NCBI GenBank assembly: GCA_934699135.1
Contig: CAKUVM010000029.1
Location: 1 to 21,333 of the forward strand
DNA length: 21,333 bases
Source of the DNA: an uncultured Bacteroidales bacterium
GTDB lineage: Bacteria; Bacteroidota; Bacteroidia; Bacteroidales; Marinilabiliaceae
Reading direction: 5' to 3'
The notes under the pieces were generated by a model. That model was given only the letters and a program-made list of their open reading frames with translations, searched no databases and was not told where the DNA came from. The translations under genes were made by a program, and so were the position numbers. Below, piece after piece: positions 9,201 to 15,742 of this stretch (position 1 is its first letter; each line of letters starts with the position of its first letter).

Positions 9201-9701
9201 AGCCTAGGCAACGGCAGGGTGGACGGCATAACGGACATCATCTTTGCCGACCCCGACGCCTTTGACAAGATGCAGACGGAGCAGATGGCCAAAGAGATAG
9301 GATATCTCAACGACCTCATGATGCAAGAGGGACGAGAGTACATCCTCATTGGCCCAGGCAGGTGGGGAACGCGAGACAAGTTCATTGGCATCCCTGTCCA
9401 ATGGTCTGAAATTTCAAAGGCCAAGCTCATTGTGGAGATGAGCCTGCCAGGCTTCCCGCTCGACTCGTCTCTTGGCTCGCACTTTTTCCACAATGTCACG
9501 TCAATGAACATTGGCTACCTGGCCGTCATGAGTGAGAGCCAGACAGATTTTATCAACTGGGAGCTTCTGCGCCAGCTCCCTGTGGTGCGCTCCACCACGT
9601 TCTTCCGCCAGGTGCGCGCCTCGCGCCCGTTGGACATCCGTATGAACGGCAAGCGGCGCATGGCGGTGGTGCGGCCTGGCGGCCCTGACGAGACCATATA
9701 G
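6282..9701 (+). CDS. PEP-synthase-like ATP-grasp protein with two N-terminal receiver-like domains
   Basis: An 1139-residue protein. Residues 1-150 hold an unassigned, possibly GAF-like segment. Residues 171-300 resemble a receiver domain, but the phosphoacceptor position in DMALLM is Met236 and the acidic pair is missing. A second receiver-like domain (about 319-470) keeps the full set: Glu325-Asp326, Asp396, Ser430 and Lys449. Residues from about 575 match the PEP/pyruvate-binding ATP-grasp domain of PEP synthase/PPDK, with SPGKLGGKGRGL near 579-590 and VRSSS near 676. The C-terminal region has GPGRWG (1024-1029) and LGSHFF (near 1065). I find no phosphohistidine motif (GG-x-T/S-C/S-H) and no PEP-binding barrel, so ordinary PEP synthase activity is unlikely. 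Related proteins in Bacteroidetes are often annotated simply as PEP/pyruvate-binding proteins, and their reaction is unknown to me. The gene stands alone between two hairpins. Confidence 0.85.
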   Translation: MDSHDNKALSPLGCIDAVSDIVGRGLPRQDTLNLVAETLPDAFDGRAVARIDYAGLVFQTPGYATSPSFIAADFVTIDDSKGRVIVSAKPGESIEFTPDEQRMLTVVAKLVCGFIDSFRGRDIYANRPREKGAAVSEDFRKALTTDKKPLQLFFNKQVLDRYVYLDMMKYKIHNILFVATLYDAFTLENDDGFFEQFMGEIYQYSLFSLPRITGVASAEDAMELMKTTRFDMALLMVGIDMDSPFLLSAAIKERQPDIPVYLLASQKSSVGAVEKRAQKTPSVDKVFVWGGNSDVIFSIVKSTEDAANVADDTRIGLVRVILLVEDSPEYYSKYLRILFSIVFNQVQKLLQEDDRNEINRVSKMRQRPKILHARNYEDAMYIIERYRDHLLCVISDVEFERGGKADDRAGYKLLKTIQAELPQLPTILQSAVPENRALANELGVTFLDKDSETLQADLVSFLTSRLGFGDFIFRNKQGRPVAQAKGIKEFETVFRNIPADKLKQQCRGYRISSWLMSRGEIPLARTLNAISFADYADPEEFRAEVLRLMDEYRDDRRRGKKLDYDEVDMPDEKNIIMLSPGKLGGKGRGLAFINTLIQNLDTSEFDARINVRIPITAIIGTDEFTAFMKRGDLMPYAMSCPPYEELRERFNATPLSDKLMARLKRFVGQVRRPLAVRSSSLSEDSLNQPFAGVFDTYLVPNNADTAEENAANVASAVKMVFASIYSPTSRAYFQTTRVNIEKEKMAVVVQVLVGNEYDGFYYPHISGTAQSFNYYPVAHMQPEEGFAVAGFGLGYYVVGGSKAFRFSPAWPAVDTMSVQDMVKNTQVDFLAVDLRRKAVDYVHDGETAPLQTLDILEAEKHGTLRHCASVYNPQNDAIEPGLRAYGPRVVNFADILKYDYIPLPRLLSVVLGAAKDAFGTPVEIEWAVDLEEDEKGVPSFYLLQMKPIITDLRGDSVEVTRPAKEEAYLFTTQSLGNGRVDGITDIIFADPDAFDKMQTEQMAKEIGYLNDLMMQEGREYILIGPGRWGTRDKFIGIPVQWSEISKAKLIVEMSLPGFPLDSSLGSHFFHNVTSMNIGYLAVMSESQTDFINWELLRQLPVVRSTTFFRQVRASRPLDIRMNGKRRMAVVRPGGPDETI

Positions 9702-9722
9702 GCCAATGCGGCGGCAGCCGTG

Positions 9723-9763
9723 CGACCCGCCTGCGACATTTCATTCTTGTCGCAGGCGGGTTG
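9723..9763 (+). terminator. Long hairpin after the ATP-grasp gene, probable terminator
   Basis: The arms CGACCCGCCTGCGAC (9723-9737) and GTCGCAGGCGGGTTG (9749-9763) pair over 15 bp with one G-T wobble and an 11-nt loop. The 3' flank (TCTCGTG) is poor in T, so it is less typical than the other terminators, although stem strength and position support termination. Confidence 0.65.
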
Positions 9764-9790
9764 TCTCGTGCCGTGGAGGTGTCTCATCTT

Positions 9791-9834
9791 TAGACAGCGG
9801 TGTCCATTTTTTTGACAGTAAGGCTTAGTCTGTC
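9791..9834 (+). promoter_or_regulatory. Dyad repeats upstream of the sigma-54 promoter, possible activator sites
   Basis: Two inverted repeats share GACA/TGTC half-sites. The first is TAGACAGCGGTGTCCA (9791-9806), an imperfect 16-bp palindrome with AGACA-N4-TGTCC at its core family of bases. The second is GACAG (9814-9818) with CTGTC (9830-9834), spaced by 11 bp. They lie about 65-105 bp before the predicted transcription start, where NtrC-type enhancer sites often lie. That they bind an activator is inference. Confidence 0.4.
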
Positions 9835-9871
9835 CGATGGTAATATGTTGATTGATAGGCGTCTGCATTCT

Positions 9872-9888
9872 TTGGCACGCTATTGGCT
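9872..9888 (+). promoter_or_regulatory. Sigma-54 (RpoN) -24/-12 promoter of the export operon
   Basis: TTGGCACG (9872-9879) is a perfect -24 element. The -12 element is TGGCT (9884-9888), one mismatch from the TTGCW consensus. The invariant GG (9874-9875) and GC (9886-9887) are separated by exactly 10 bp. The predicted start, near 9898, leaves a leader of about 20 nt before the ATG at 9920. An NtrC-family activator would be needed, and none is encoded in the window. Confidence 0.75.
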
Positions 9889-9919
9889 CCTCTTGGTGTC
9901 AGAAAAGAGAGTTTTATAT

Positions 9920-11173
9920 ATGGACATCAAGATTGAGAAGAGAAAAGGGCTCACGCCGCGGCGTGTCGTTGTGGCGTTGGGCGCGGTGGCGGCTGTGGGC
10001 CTTGTGGCCTGGGCCGTGGCAGGCGGCGCTGCTGGCGGGCTCAGAGTGTCTCGCAGGTCAATCACGGTCTCCACTGTCACCCGCGGTGAGTTCAACGATT
10101 TCATCCGCGTCAGCGGCCGCGTGTCCCCCATCTCGGTGGTGCAGCTCAGCCCCGAGGAGGGTGGCATTGTCCGCGAGAAGGTGGTTGAGGAGGGGGCGAG
10201 CGTAAAGGCGGGAGACGTCATCCTGCGCCTCTCCAACTCCAACCTCGACTTGCAGATTCTCAATGCCGAGGCCGAGCTGGCCGAGAAGCAGAACCTCTTG
10301 AGAAACACGCAGGTGGCCATGCAGCAAGACAAGTTGGCAAACGAGCAGGAACGAATCCAGCTCAATATGGAGGCCGAGCGCAAGGGGCGAGGCGCAAGCC
10401 AGAGCGAGAGGCTCTATGCCCAAAAGTTCATAAGCCGAGAGGAGTGCCTGCAGGCGCGGGAAGACTATGAGCTGGCTCTCCGCAAAAAAGCCCTTGTGGA
10501 GGAGAGGCTGCGGCAAGACTCTGTGTATCGCACAGTGCAGATGGAGCAGATGGAGGACAACTTGGCGAACATGAGGCGCAACGTGGTGCTGATTCGCGAG
10601 CGCAAGAGCAAGCTCGAGGTGCGCGCCCCGATAGACGGCGAGCTGGGGCTGCTCGACGTGGAGCTGGGGCAGAGCATCACGGCGGGCCAGATGGTGGGAC
10701 AAATCAACGACATGAGCGACTATAAGATTGAGGCCAAGATAGATGAGCATTATATTGACCGGGTCACGGGGGGCCTCCCCGCTGAGTTTGAGCGGCAGGA
10801 GAGCAAATTTGCGCTGCGCGTCCGCAAGGTGTTCCCAGAGGTGCGAGAGGGGCGGTTCCGCACCGATTTCGTTTTCGACGGAGACAGGCCAGACAACATC
10901 CGCAGCGGCCAGACCTACTACATAAATTTGCAACTTGGCGAGCCCACCGAGTGCCTCATGATTCCCAAGGGGGCGTTTTTCGCCTCCACGGGCGGGCAGT
11001 GGATCTTTGTCTTGAGCGCCGACGGCTCCAAGGCCTTCAGGAGGCAGATCCGCATAGGGCGACAGAACCCGCAGACCTATGAGGTGCTGGATGGCCTGGA
11101 GGCCGGCGAGAGGGTGCTGACATCGGGCTATGAGGCATTTGGCAACAATGATGTTTTGAGCATAACGGACTGA
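9920..11173 (+). CDS. Periplasmic adaptor (membrane-fusion protein) of a MacAB-like ABC exporter
   Basis: A 417-residue HlyD/MacA-type adaptor. It has a short basic cytoplasmic start, one transmembrane anchor (about residues 15-36), a first half-lipoyl strand set (about 65-107) with VKAGDVILRL, a long coiled-coil hairpin (about 110-240) meant to reach an outer-membrane channel, then the second half-lipoyl segment (VRAPIDGELG), a beta-barrel and a membrane-proximal domain. It would link the inner-membrane permease encoded downstream to a TolC-like channel, which is not encoded here. The frame extends upstream to an ATG at 9800. I chose the ATG at 9920 because it lies downstream of the sigma-54 promoter at 9872-9888 and gives a normal N-terminal anchor. 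It is the first gene of the operon with the ATPase and permease. The substrate cannot be read from the sequence. Confidence 0.9.
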   Translation: MDIKIEKRKGLTPRRVVVALGAVAAVGLVAWAVAGGAAGGLRVSRRSITVSTVTRGEFNDFIRVSGRVSPISVVQLSPEEGGIVREKVVEEGASVKAGDVILRLSNSNLDLQILNAEAELAEKQNLLRNTQVAMQQDKLANEQERIQLNMEAERKGRGASQSERLYAQKFISREECLQAREDYELALRKKALVEERLRQDSVYRTVQMEQMEDNLANMRRNVVLIRERKSKLEVRAPIDGELGLLDVELGQSITAGQMVGQINDMSDYKIEAKIDEHYIDRVTGGLPAEFERQESKFALRVRKVFPEVREGRFRTDFVFDGDRPDNIRSGQTYYINLQLGEPTECLMIPKGAFFASTGGQWIFVLSADGSKAFRRQIRIGRQNPQTYEVLDGLEAGERVLTSGYEAFGNNDVLSITD

Positions 11174-11194
11174 CGTTTTTCACATTGTCACATC

Positions 11195-11320
11195 ATGGGC
11201 CTGGAGATGGAAGACGGAGGGGCATGGCTCGTCTTGTCCGTAGGGGCGTTCTCTTGCGTGCTTGGGGCGGGGCAGTGCGTCCTCTCTTTGGGCGAGCTCA
11301 TTTGGGTGTTGCCTTTTTAG
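11195..11320 (+). CDS. Possible small hydrophobic ORF between adaptor and ATPase
   Basis: An ATG at 11195 opens a 41-codon frame closed by TAG at 11318-11320, filling much of the 185-bp gap inside the operon. The product would start with acidic residues (MGLEMEDGG) and then be largely hydrophobic (for example AWLVLSVGAFSCVLGAG), like a tiny membrane peptide. There is no Shine-Dalgarno and I recognise no homologue. It may be an open frame by chance in GC-rich DNA. Confidence 0.22.
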   Translation: MGLEMEDGGAWLVLSVGAFSCVLGAGQCVLSLGELIWVLPF

Positions 11321-11346
11321 CTAAAGTGAAATTATTAACCGGTTAA
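11316..11346. promoter_or_regulatory. Two perfect palindromes before the ABC ATPase gene
   Basis: TTTAGCTAAA (11316-11325, 10 bp) and TTAACCGGTTAA (11335-11346, 12 bp) are both perfect palindromes, the second ending 12 bp before the ATPase start codon. They could be operator-like sites for an internal control point. No convincing TAnnTTTG or sigma-54 promoter accompanies them. Confidence 0.3.
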
Positions 11347-11358
11347 AACAATACTGAT

Positions 11359-12024
11359 ATGATAAAAGTGGAGAACATGAGCAAGGTCTTCGCCACAGAC
11401 GACGTGCGGACCATTGCCCTCAACAACATAAGCCTTGAGGTGGCGGATGGCGAGTTCGTGGCCATCATGGGGCCGTCTGGTTGTGGCAAGTCCACGCTCT
11501 TGAGCATCTTGGGACTTCTGGATAACCCTACGTCGGGCCACTATTGGCTGGCGGGCCGCGAGGTGGGCGGTTTGCGAGAGAGCGACCGCACCAGGCTCCG
11601 CAAAGGCTCCATCGGTTTCGTTTTCCAGAGCTTCAACCTCATTGACGAGCTTAACGTCTTTGAGAATGTGGAGCTGCCGCTCATATATATGAAAGTGCCC
11701 GCGGCAGAGCGCAAAGCGCGCGTGGAGGCCGCGCTGAAACAAATGGCCATAAGCCACCGCGCCACGCACTACCCGCAGCAGCTCTCGGGCGGACAGCAGC
11801 AGAGGGTGGCCATAGCGCGGGCTGTGGTGGGAAGGCCCAAGATGATTTTGGCCGATGAGCCCACGGGCAACCTTGACAGCCACAATGGTCAGGAAGTCAT
11901 GGAGATGCTCTATGCGCTCAACCGCGAGGGCACAACCATTGTCATGGTGACGCACAGCCAGCGCGACGCCTCTTTCGCCATGCGGACCATACACCTTTTC
12001 GATGGTGAGATTGTAAACGGATAA
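11359..12024 (+). CDS. ABC transporter ATPase of MacB/LolD type
   Basis: A 221-residue nucleotide-binding subunit with every motif intact: Walker A GPSGCGKST (38-46), Q-loop Gln90, signature LSGGQ (142-146), Walker B ILADE (163-167) followed by the family-typical PTGNLDS, and H-loop His199. The closest family is the LolD/MacB/FtsE group of mechanotransmission ABC ATPases, which do not move substrate through the membrane themselves but power a periplasmic pump. It would work at the inner membrane with the permease encoded 1 bp after its stop codon and the adaptor upstream. The start at 11359 gives the usual MIKVENMSKVF opening. Confidence 0.96.
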   Translation: MIKVENMSKVFATDDVRTIALNNISLEVADGEFVAIMGPSGCGKSTLLSILGLLDNPTSGHYWLAGREVGGLRESDRTRLRKGSIGFVFQSFNLIDELNVFENVELPLIYMKVPAAERKARVEAALKQMAISHRATHYPQQLSGGQQQRVAIARAVVGRPKMILADEPTGNLDSHNGQEVMEMLYALNREGTTIVMVTHSQRDASFAMRTIHLFDGEIVNG

Positions 12025-12025
12025 A

Positions 12026-14416
12026 ATGCAAGGCAATATGATTTGGCTCCGAAATTTTGTCCACGCCTTTAGGCGTTTCTTCACGGCCAGCCTGCTCAGT
12101 CTGCTTGGCCTGGCAGTGGCCTTTGGCGCTTTCTTCGTCATAATGACGCAGGTGGACTATGATTATTCGTTTGACAAGGGCTTTGACGGGTATGAGAATA
12201 TTGTGCGCGTCGAGGCGTGCGTGGGAAATGACAATGAACGGCAGGCATACCTGTGTCGCCCTGTGGCCGATATCATAAGTTCTAGTTCGCCACATGTGGT
12301 GGGCTCCATGCTCGTTGAAGGGTGGCAGATGACCGTTAAGGAGGTGTGGGCGCAAGACCGTTGCCATGATAATGTGATGGTAAGATTCGGCTTTGGCGAC
12401 TTTTTGTCCATTTTGCGTCCCGAGATGCTCGTGGGCTCCACGGGTGTCTTGCCGCTTGGCAAGGCCATCATTCCCGCCAGTTTGGCGCAGAGGTTTTTCG
12501 GCAGGGTCGATTGCGTGGGAGAGGCTTTTCAACTGGGTCAGGAAGAAGATGTGGTGGCGGGGGCATATGAGGTGGGTGGCGTGTATCGCGACTTCCCATG
12601 TAACAGCACGTTTGGCAACTGCATATATGTGTGCGAGAACCACAAAGTGGAAGAGAGAAGCAGAAATGACTGGACCACATGGAACTATCATCTCTACCTC
12701 CGTCTGGATCGCGCCGATGCCATAGACGATGTCATGTCCGCCGCATGGCTCAAGCTACAAAAAGATGGCGACCCGGGCTACGTCTCCGGCACCCCCGAGG
12801 AACTGCAAAACAATATGTTGCGTTACACGTCGTTGGCCGATGTCCACTTCTCGCCCGTCGGCGGGGCCGACTGCGCCAGCCGTTCCACCATGTGGCTGTT
12901 GGTGGCCATTTCCATTGTCGTGGTGCTGGTGGCGGCCATCAACTTCACAAATTTCTGTTTGGCCGAGACCCCCATGCGCATCCGCGGCATCAATACTCGC
13001 AAGGTGCTTGGCGCGTCGGTAGGCTCTTTGCGCTTTGGGCTTGTCTTGGAGAGCGTGGCCATGTGCGCCTTGGCGTTCGTCTTGTCCGTGGTTCTTGTCC
13101 GCGCTTTGGGTGGTGTCTTGTCACAAAGCATTGTTGAGGGTGTGCTTTCGTTCTCCAGTCATTGGCGTCTGCTGTGCGTCACGGCGTCGTTGGCTCTCGC
13201 CGTGGGATGCCTGGCAGGTCTCTATCCGGCGTTCTATGCCACGAGCATTCCGCCCGCCTTGGCCCTCAAGGGCAGCTTTGGCCTCTCGCGCTCCGGACGG
13301 GCGTTGCGCACGGGGCTTCTGTGCTTGCAGTTTGTCGTGGCCTCGGCACTTATGGTGTGTTCTTGCATCTTGTTTTGCCAGCGCGACCACATACACAATG
13401 CCGAATATGGCATCGACAAGGACGCGGTGGTGGTTGGCGAGGCCAGTGCGCGAGTGCGCGAGAGTGGCGAGGCCGTCAGGGCTAGCCTGAAGACCATCCC
13501 GGGCGTGGACGATGTCAGTTTCAGCTTTTTCCGCATAGGCGGTGACGAATATCAGCGGTGGAGGCGCGGCGACGCCGACCGTCATATGGAGTTTTATTGC
13601 CTCGCCTGCGATTGGCGATACCTGCGCACCCTGGGCGTCAAGATAACCGAGGGACGAGACTTTCTTGAGACCGACAATGGCGCCTACATCTTCAATGAGG
13701 CGGCCAGGGCCAAATATCCGTGGCTGACCGTCGGTCGCCCGTTGGAGGAGAGCGCTAATGCGTCAGACAATCAGCTCGTTGTTGGCTTCTGTGAAAATGT
13801 GAGATTCCGCAGCATGAGATATGGGGTGGAGCAGCCCATGGCTTTTTTCATATACCCTTCATCGTGGGGCATGGGGCTGGGGTGGTTTGTCAATATCCGC
13901 CTCTCCGCTGGGGTGGACAAAGAGGCGGCCATGACGGCGTTGCGTGACGGCTTGGAGCGTTTCAGCCCGCATGACGACCTTGACCTCAGTTTCTTGGACG
14001 ATACGCTGGACCTTGTCTATCGCCGCGAGTTGCGCACGAGCAGTCAGGTGAGCGTCTTTTGCGCCATTGCCATGGTCTTGTGCCTCATGGGTGTGTTGTG
14101 CCTCACCATGTTCGAGGTGGAGTATCGGCGCAAGGAGATTGGCGTGCGCAAGGTCCTTGGCGGCACCGTTGCCGATGTGGTGCTCATGTTTTGTCGTCGC
14201 TACGCCATCTTGCTGTCTTGCTGCTTCGTGGTGGGCGCACCGCTGGGCTGCGCTTTGGCTGCGCATTGGCTTGGCGGCTTCGTGGAGCGCGCGCCGTTGT
14301 CGCCAATTGTCTTTGTGGTGTCGTTCGTCTTTGTGGCGGGCCTCTCGCTTGCCGCTGTGGCTTTTATGGTTTGGCGCACGGCCACCAGCAATCCTGTTGA
14401 CGCCTTGAAGGAATAG
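12026..14416 (+). CDS. FtsX/MacB-family ABC transporter permease
   Basis: A 796-residue permease of the duplicated type common in Bacteroidetes. I count eight hydrophobic helices near residues 20-40, 288-312, 333-360, 380-405, 425-450, 675-698, 727-750 and 763-785. Large periplasmic domains lie at about 41-285 and 451-674. Each half carries an FtsX coupling segment near a helix (RGINTRKVLGAS in the first, RKEIGVRKVLGG in the second), and it ends with the usual NPVDALKE. Its start lies 1 bp after the ATPase stop, so translation is probably coupled. The in-frame ATG at 12038, preceded by AAGG, is an alternative start that removes four residues. With the adaptor and ATPase it forms a tripartite pump that may export peptides, lipids, antibiotics or haem; which is unknown. 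A strong terminator follows. Confidence 0.93.
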   Translation: MQGNMIWLRNFVHAFRRFFTASLLSLLGLAVAFGAFFVIMTQVDYDYSFDKGFDGYENIVRVEACVGNDNERQAYLCRPVADIISSSSPHVVGSMLVEGWQMTVKEVWAQDRCHDNVMVRFGFGDFLSILRPEMLVGSTGVLPLGKAIIPASLAQRFFGRVDCVGEAFQLGQEEDVVAGAYEVGGVYRDFPCNSTFGNCIYVCENHKVEERSRNDWTTWNYHLYLRLDRADAIDDVMSAAWLKLQKDGDPGYVSGTPEELQNNMLRYTSLADVHFSPVGGADCASRSTMWLLVAISIVVVLVAAINFTNFCLAETPMRIRGINTRKVLGASVGSLRFGLVLESVAMCALAFVLSVVLVRALGGVLSQSIVEGVLSFSSHWRLLCVTASLALAVGCLAGLYPAFYATSIPPALALKGSFGLSRSGRALRTGLLCLQFVVASALMVCSCILFCQRDHIHNAEYGIDKDAVVVGEASARVRESGEAVRASLKTIPGVDDVSFSFFRIGGDEYQRWRRGDADRHMEFYCLACDWRYLRTLGVKITEGRDFLETDNGAYIFNEAARAKYPWLTVGRPLEESANASDNQLVVGFCENVRFRSMRYGVEQPMAFFIYPSSWGMGLGWFVNIRLSAGVDKEAAMTALRDGLERFSPHDDLDLSFLDDTLDLVYRRELRTSSQVSVFCAIAMVLCLMGVLCLTMFEVEYRRKEIGVRKVLGGTVADVVLMFCRRYAILLSCCFVVGAPLGCALAAHWLGGFVERAPLSPIVFVVSFVFVAGLSLAAVAFMVWRTATSNPVDALKE

Positions 14417-14447
14417 AGACCCCAAAACACCTGTAGTGGTTTAGTTT

Positions 14448-14491
14448 TTGCCGCCTCGGGGACATGACGATGCCTCGGGGCGGCAATTTTT
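14448..14491 (+). terminator. Rho-independent terminator of the export operon
   Basis: The arms TTGCCGCCTCGGGG (14448-14461) and CCTCGGGGCGGCAA (14473-14486) pair over 14 bp with two G-T wobbles around an 11-nt loop. Five T residues follow (14487-14491). Confidence 0.92.
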
Positions 14492-14529
14492 ACGTGATGC
14501 CTGGCCGCACCGCCAATGCGAAAAAACAC

Positions 14530-14537
14530 TAGCTTTG
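14530..14537 (+). promoter_or_regulatory. Candidate -7 box for nspC
   Basis: TAGCTTTG matches the Bacteroidetes TAnnTTTG -7 box exactly and lies between the export-operon terminator and nspC. No good -33 TTTG is seen about 20 bp upstream. If used, transcription starts near 14542-14544, which rules out the in-frame ATG at 14516. Confidence 0.5.
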
Positions 14538-14563
14538 CTCCCATGACAACAAATGAGACAACA

Positions 14564-15715
14564 ATGACGGCGGCAGATTTGGCCAAAGTGCCGTCTCCGT
14601 GCTATGTGCTGGAGGCCGACAAGCTACGAGACAACTTGCGCCTCATCCGCAGGGTGCAAGACAGCAGCGGGGCCAAGATTATATTGGCTTTCAAGGCTTT
14701 CTCCTTGTGGGACGCGTTCCCCATCATCCGTGAACAGTTTGACAGCGCCACGGCCAGCTCACTCTGCGAGGCTCGCCTGGCGGCAGAGGAGCTGGGCAGC
14801 CCCGCCTACACCTATGCGCCAGTATATTCGCCAAGCGAGATTGATCAGATCTTGGCTTGCAGCTGCCACATCACGTTCAACTCGTTGGCGCAGTTGCGAC
14901 GCTTTGAGCCTAATGTGGGCAGGGCGGAGCACAGAGTCAGCGTGGGGCTGCGCGTCAATCCTGAGCTCGCGCAAGTCGAGACCGACCTCTATAACCCTTG
15001 CGTGCCGGGCTCGCGCCTGGGCATCTTGGCGGCCGACCTGCCGCAAGAGTTGCCGGCCATCGTAGAGGGACTTCACTGCCATGCGCTCTGCGAGAGCAGC
15101 GCCGAGCAGACCGCCAACCTCATCGGCGCCTTTGAGGCGCGCTTTGCGCATTGGCTGCCGCAGGTCAAGTGGGTTAATTTTGGCGGCGGGCACCTCATGA
15201 CGCGCAAGGGCTACGATGTCGAGAGGCTCATCTGTGCCATCAAGGCTTTCAGGGAGCGGCATCCCAACCTTCAGGTCATCTTGGAGCCTGGCTCCGCTTT
15301 CGCTTGGCAGACGGGCTTCTTGCTCTCGACGGTGCAAGACATTGTGGAGAACTCTGGCATCAAGACGGCCATGCTCAACGTCTCTTTCGCCTGCCATATG
15401 CCAGACTGCCTCGAGATGCCGTATAAGCCCGTCATCCGCGGTGCGCACTTCGACCCGGTGGAGGGGTTGCCCACATATCGCATGGGCGGCAACTCATGCC
15501 TTTCGGGAGACTATGTGGGCTCTTGGTCTTTTGACGCGCCTCTGAGCGTGGGAGACACCATAATCTTTGAAGATATGATTCACTACACCACGGTCAAGAC
15601 CACTATGTTTAATGGCGTCACACATCCCTCCATAGCCATCTTCGACCCTCGGCACGGGGGCTTGCGCATGGTCCGCGTGTTCTCGTATGAGGACTATCGC
15701 GGCAGAATGGGATAG
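14564..15715 (+). CDS. nspC: Carboxynorspermidine/carboxyspermidine decarboxylase
   Basis: A PLP-dependent decarboxylase of the alanine-racemase fold (type III), acting in the cytoplasm at the last step of the carboxyspermidine route to spermidine or norspermidine, the route known from gut Bacteroidetes and Campylobacter. Numbered from the ATG at 14564 (383 residues), the PLP lysine is Lys44 in ILAFKAFSLWDAF. GGGH at 207-210 and EPGS at 241-244 bind the cofactor phosphate, and the family motif CHMPDC lies at 277-282. In-frame ATGs also occur at 14516 and 14543. I prefer 14564 because a -7 box overlaps the region between the first two and because homologues begin shortly before KVPSPCYVLE. The partner carboxyspermidine dehydrogenase is not in the window. 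The gene converges on trxB with 27 bp between them and no obvious terminator. Confidence 0.95.
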   Translation: MTAADLAKVPSPCYVLEADKLRDNLRLIRRVQDSSGAKIILAFKAFSLWDAFPIIREQFDSATASSLCEARLAAEELGSPAYTYAPVYSPSEIDQILACSCHITFNSLAQLRRFEPNVGRAEHRVSVGLRVNPELAQVETDLYNPCVPGSRLGILAADLPQELPAIVEGLHCHALCESSAEQTANLIGAFEARFAHWLPQVKWVNFGGGHLMTRKGYDVERLICAIKAFRERHPNLQVILEPGSAFAWQTGFLLSTVQDIVENSGIKTAMLNVSFACHMPDCLEMPYKPVIRGAHFDPVEGLPTYRMGGNSCLSGDYVGSWSFDAPLSVGDTIIFEDMIHYTTVKTTMFNGVTHPSIAIFDPRHGGLRMVRVFSYEDYRGRMG

Positions 15716-15742
15716 GTGACTGTGTCTATCGTACGCCGGCCT

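Noticed and set aside
9800..9919. ATG at 9800 as start of the adaptor, adding 40 residues
   Set aside because: The extension would span the dyads and the sigma-54 promoter, so it would lie upstream of the transcription start. The start at 9920 gives a normal membrane-fusion N-terminus.
10058..10933. A 291-codon minus-strand frame within the adaptor gene
   Set aside because: Leu/His/Val-rich antisense shadow of the coiled-coil adaptor. No signal or motif supports it.
11281..11330. Second sigma-54 promoter before the ATPase
   Set aside because: GG dinucleotides near TTTGGG at 11287 and 11301 are not followed by GC at 10-bp spacing, and no TGGCAC core exists.
15716..15742. Terminator between the convergent nspC and trxB genes
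   Set aside because: Only 27 bp with a short GCCGGC palindrome. No stem of useful length and no T tract on either strand.
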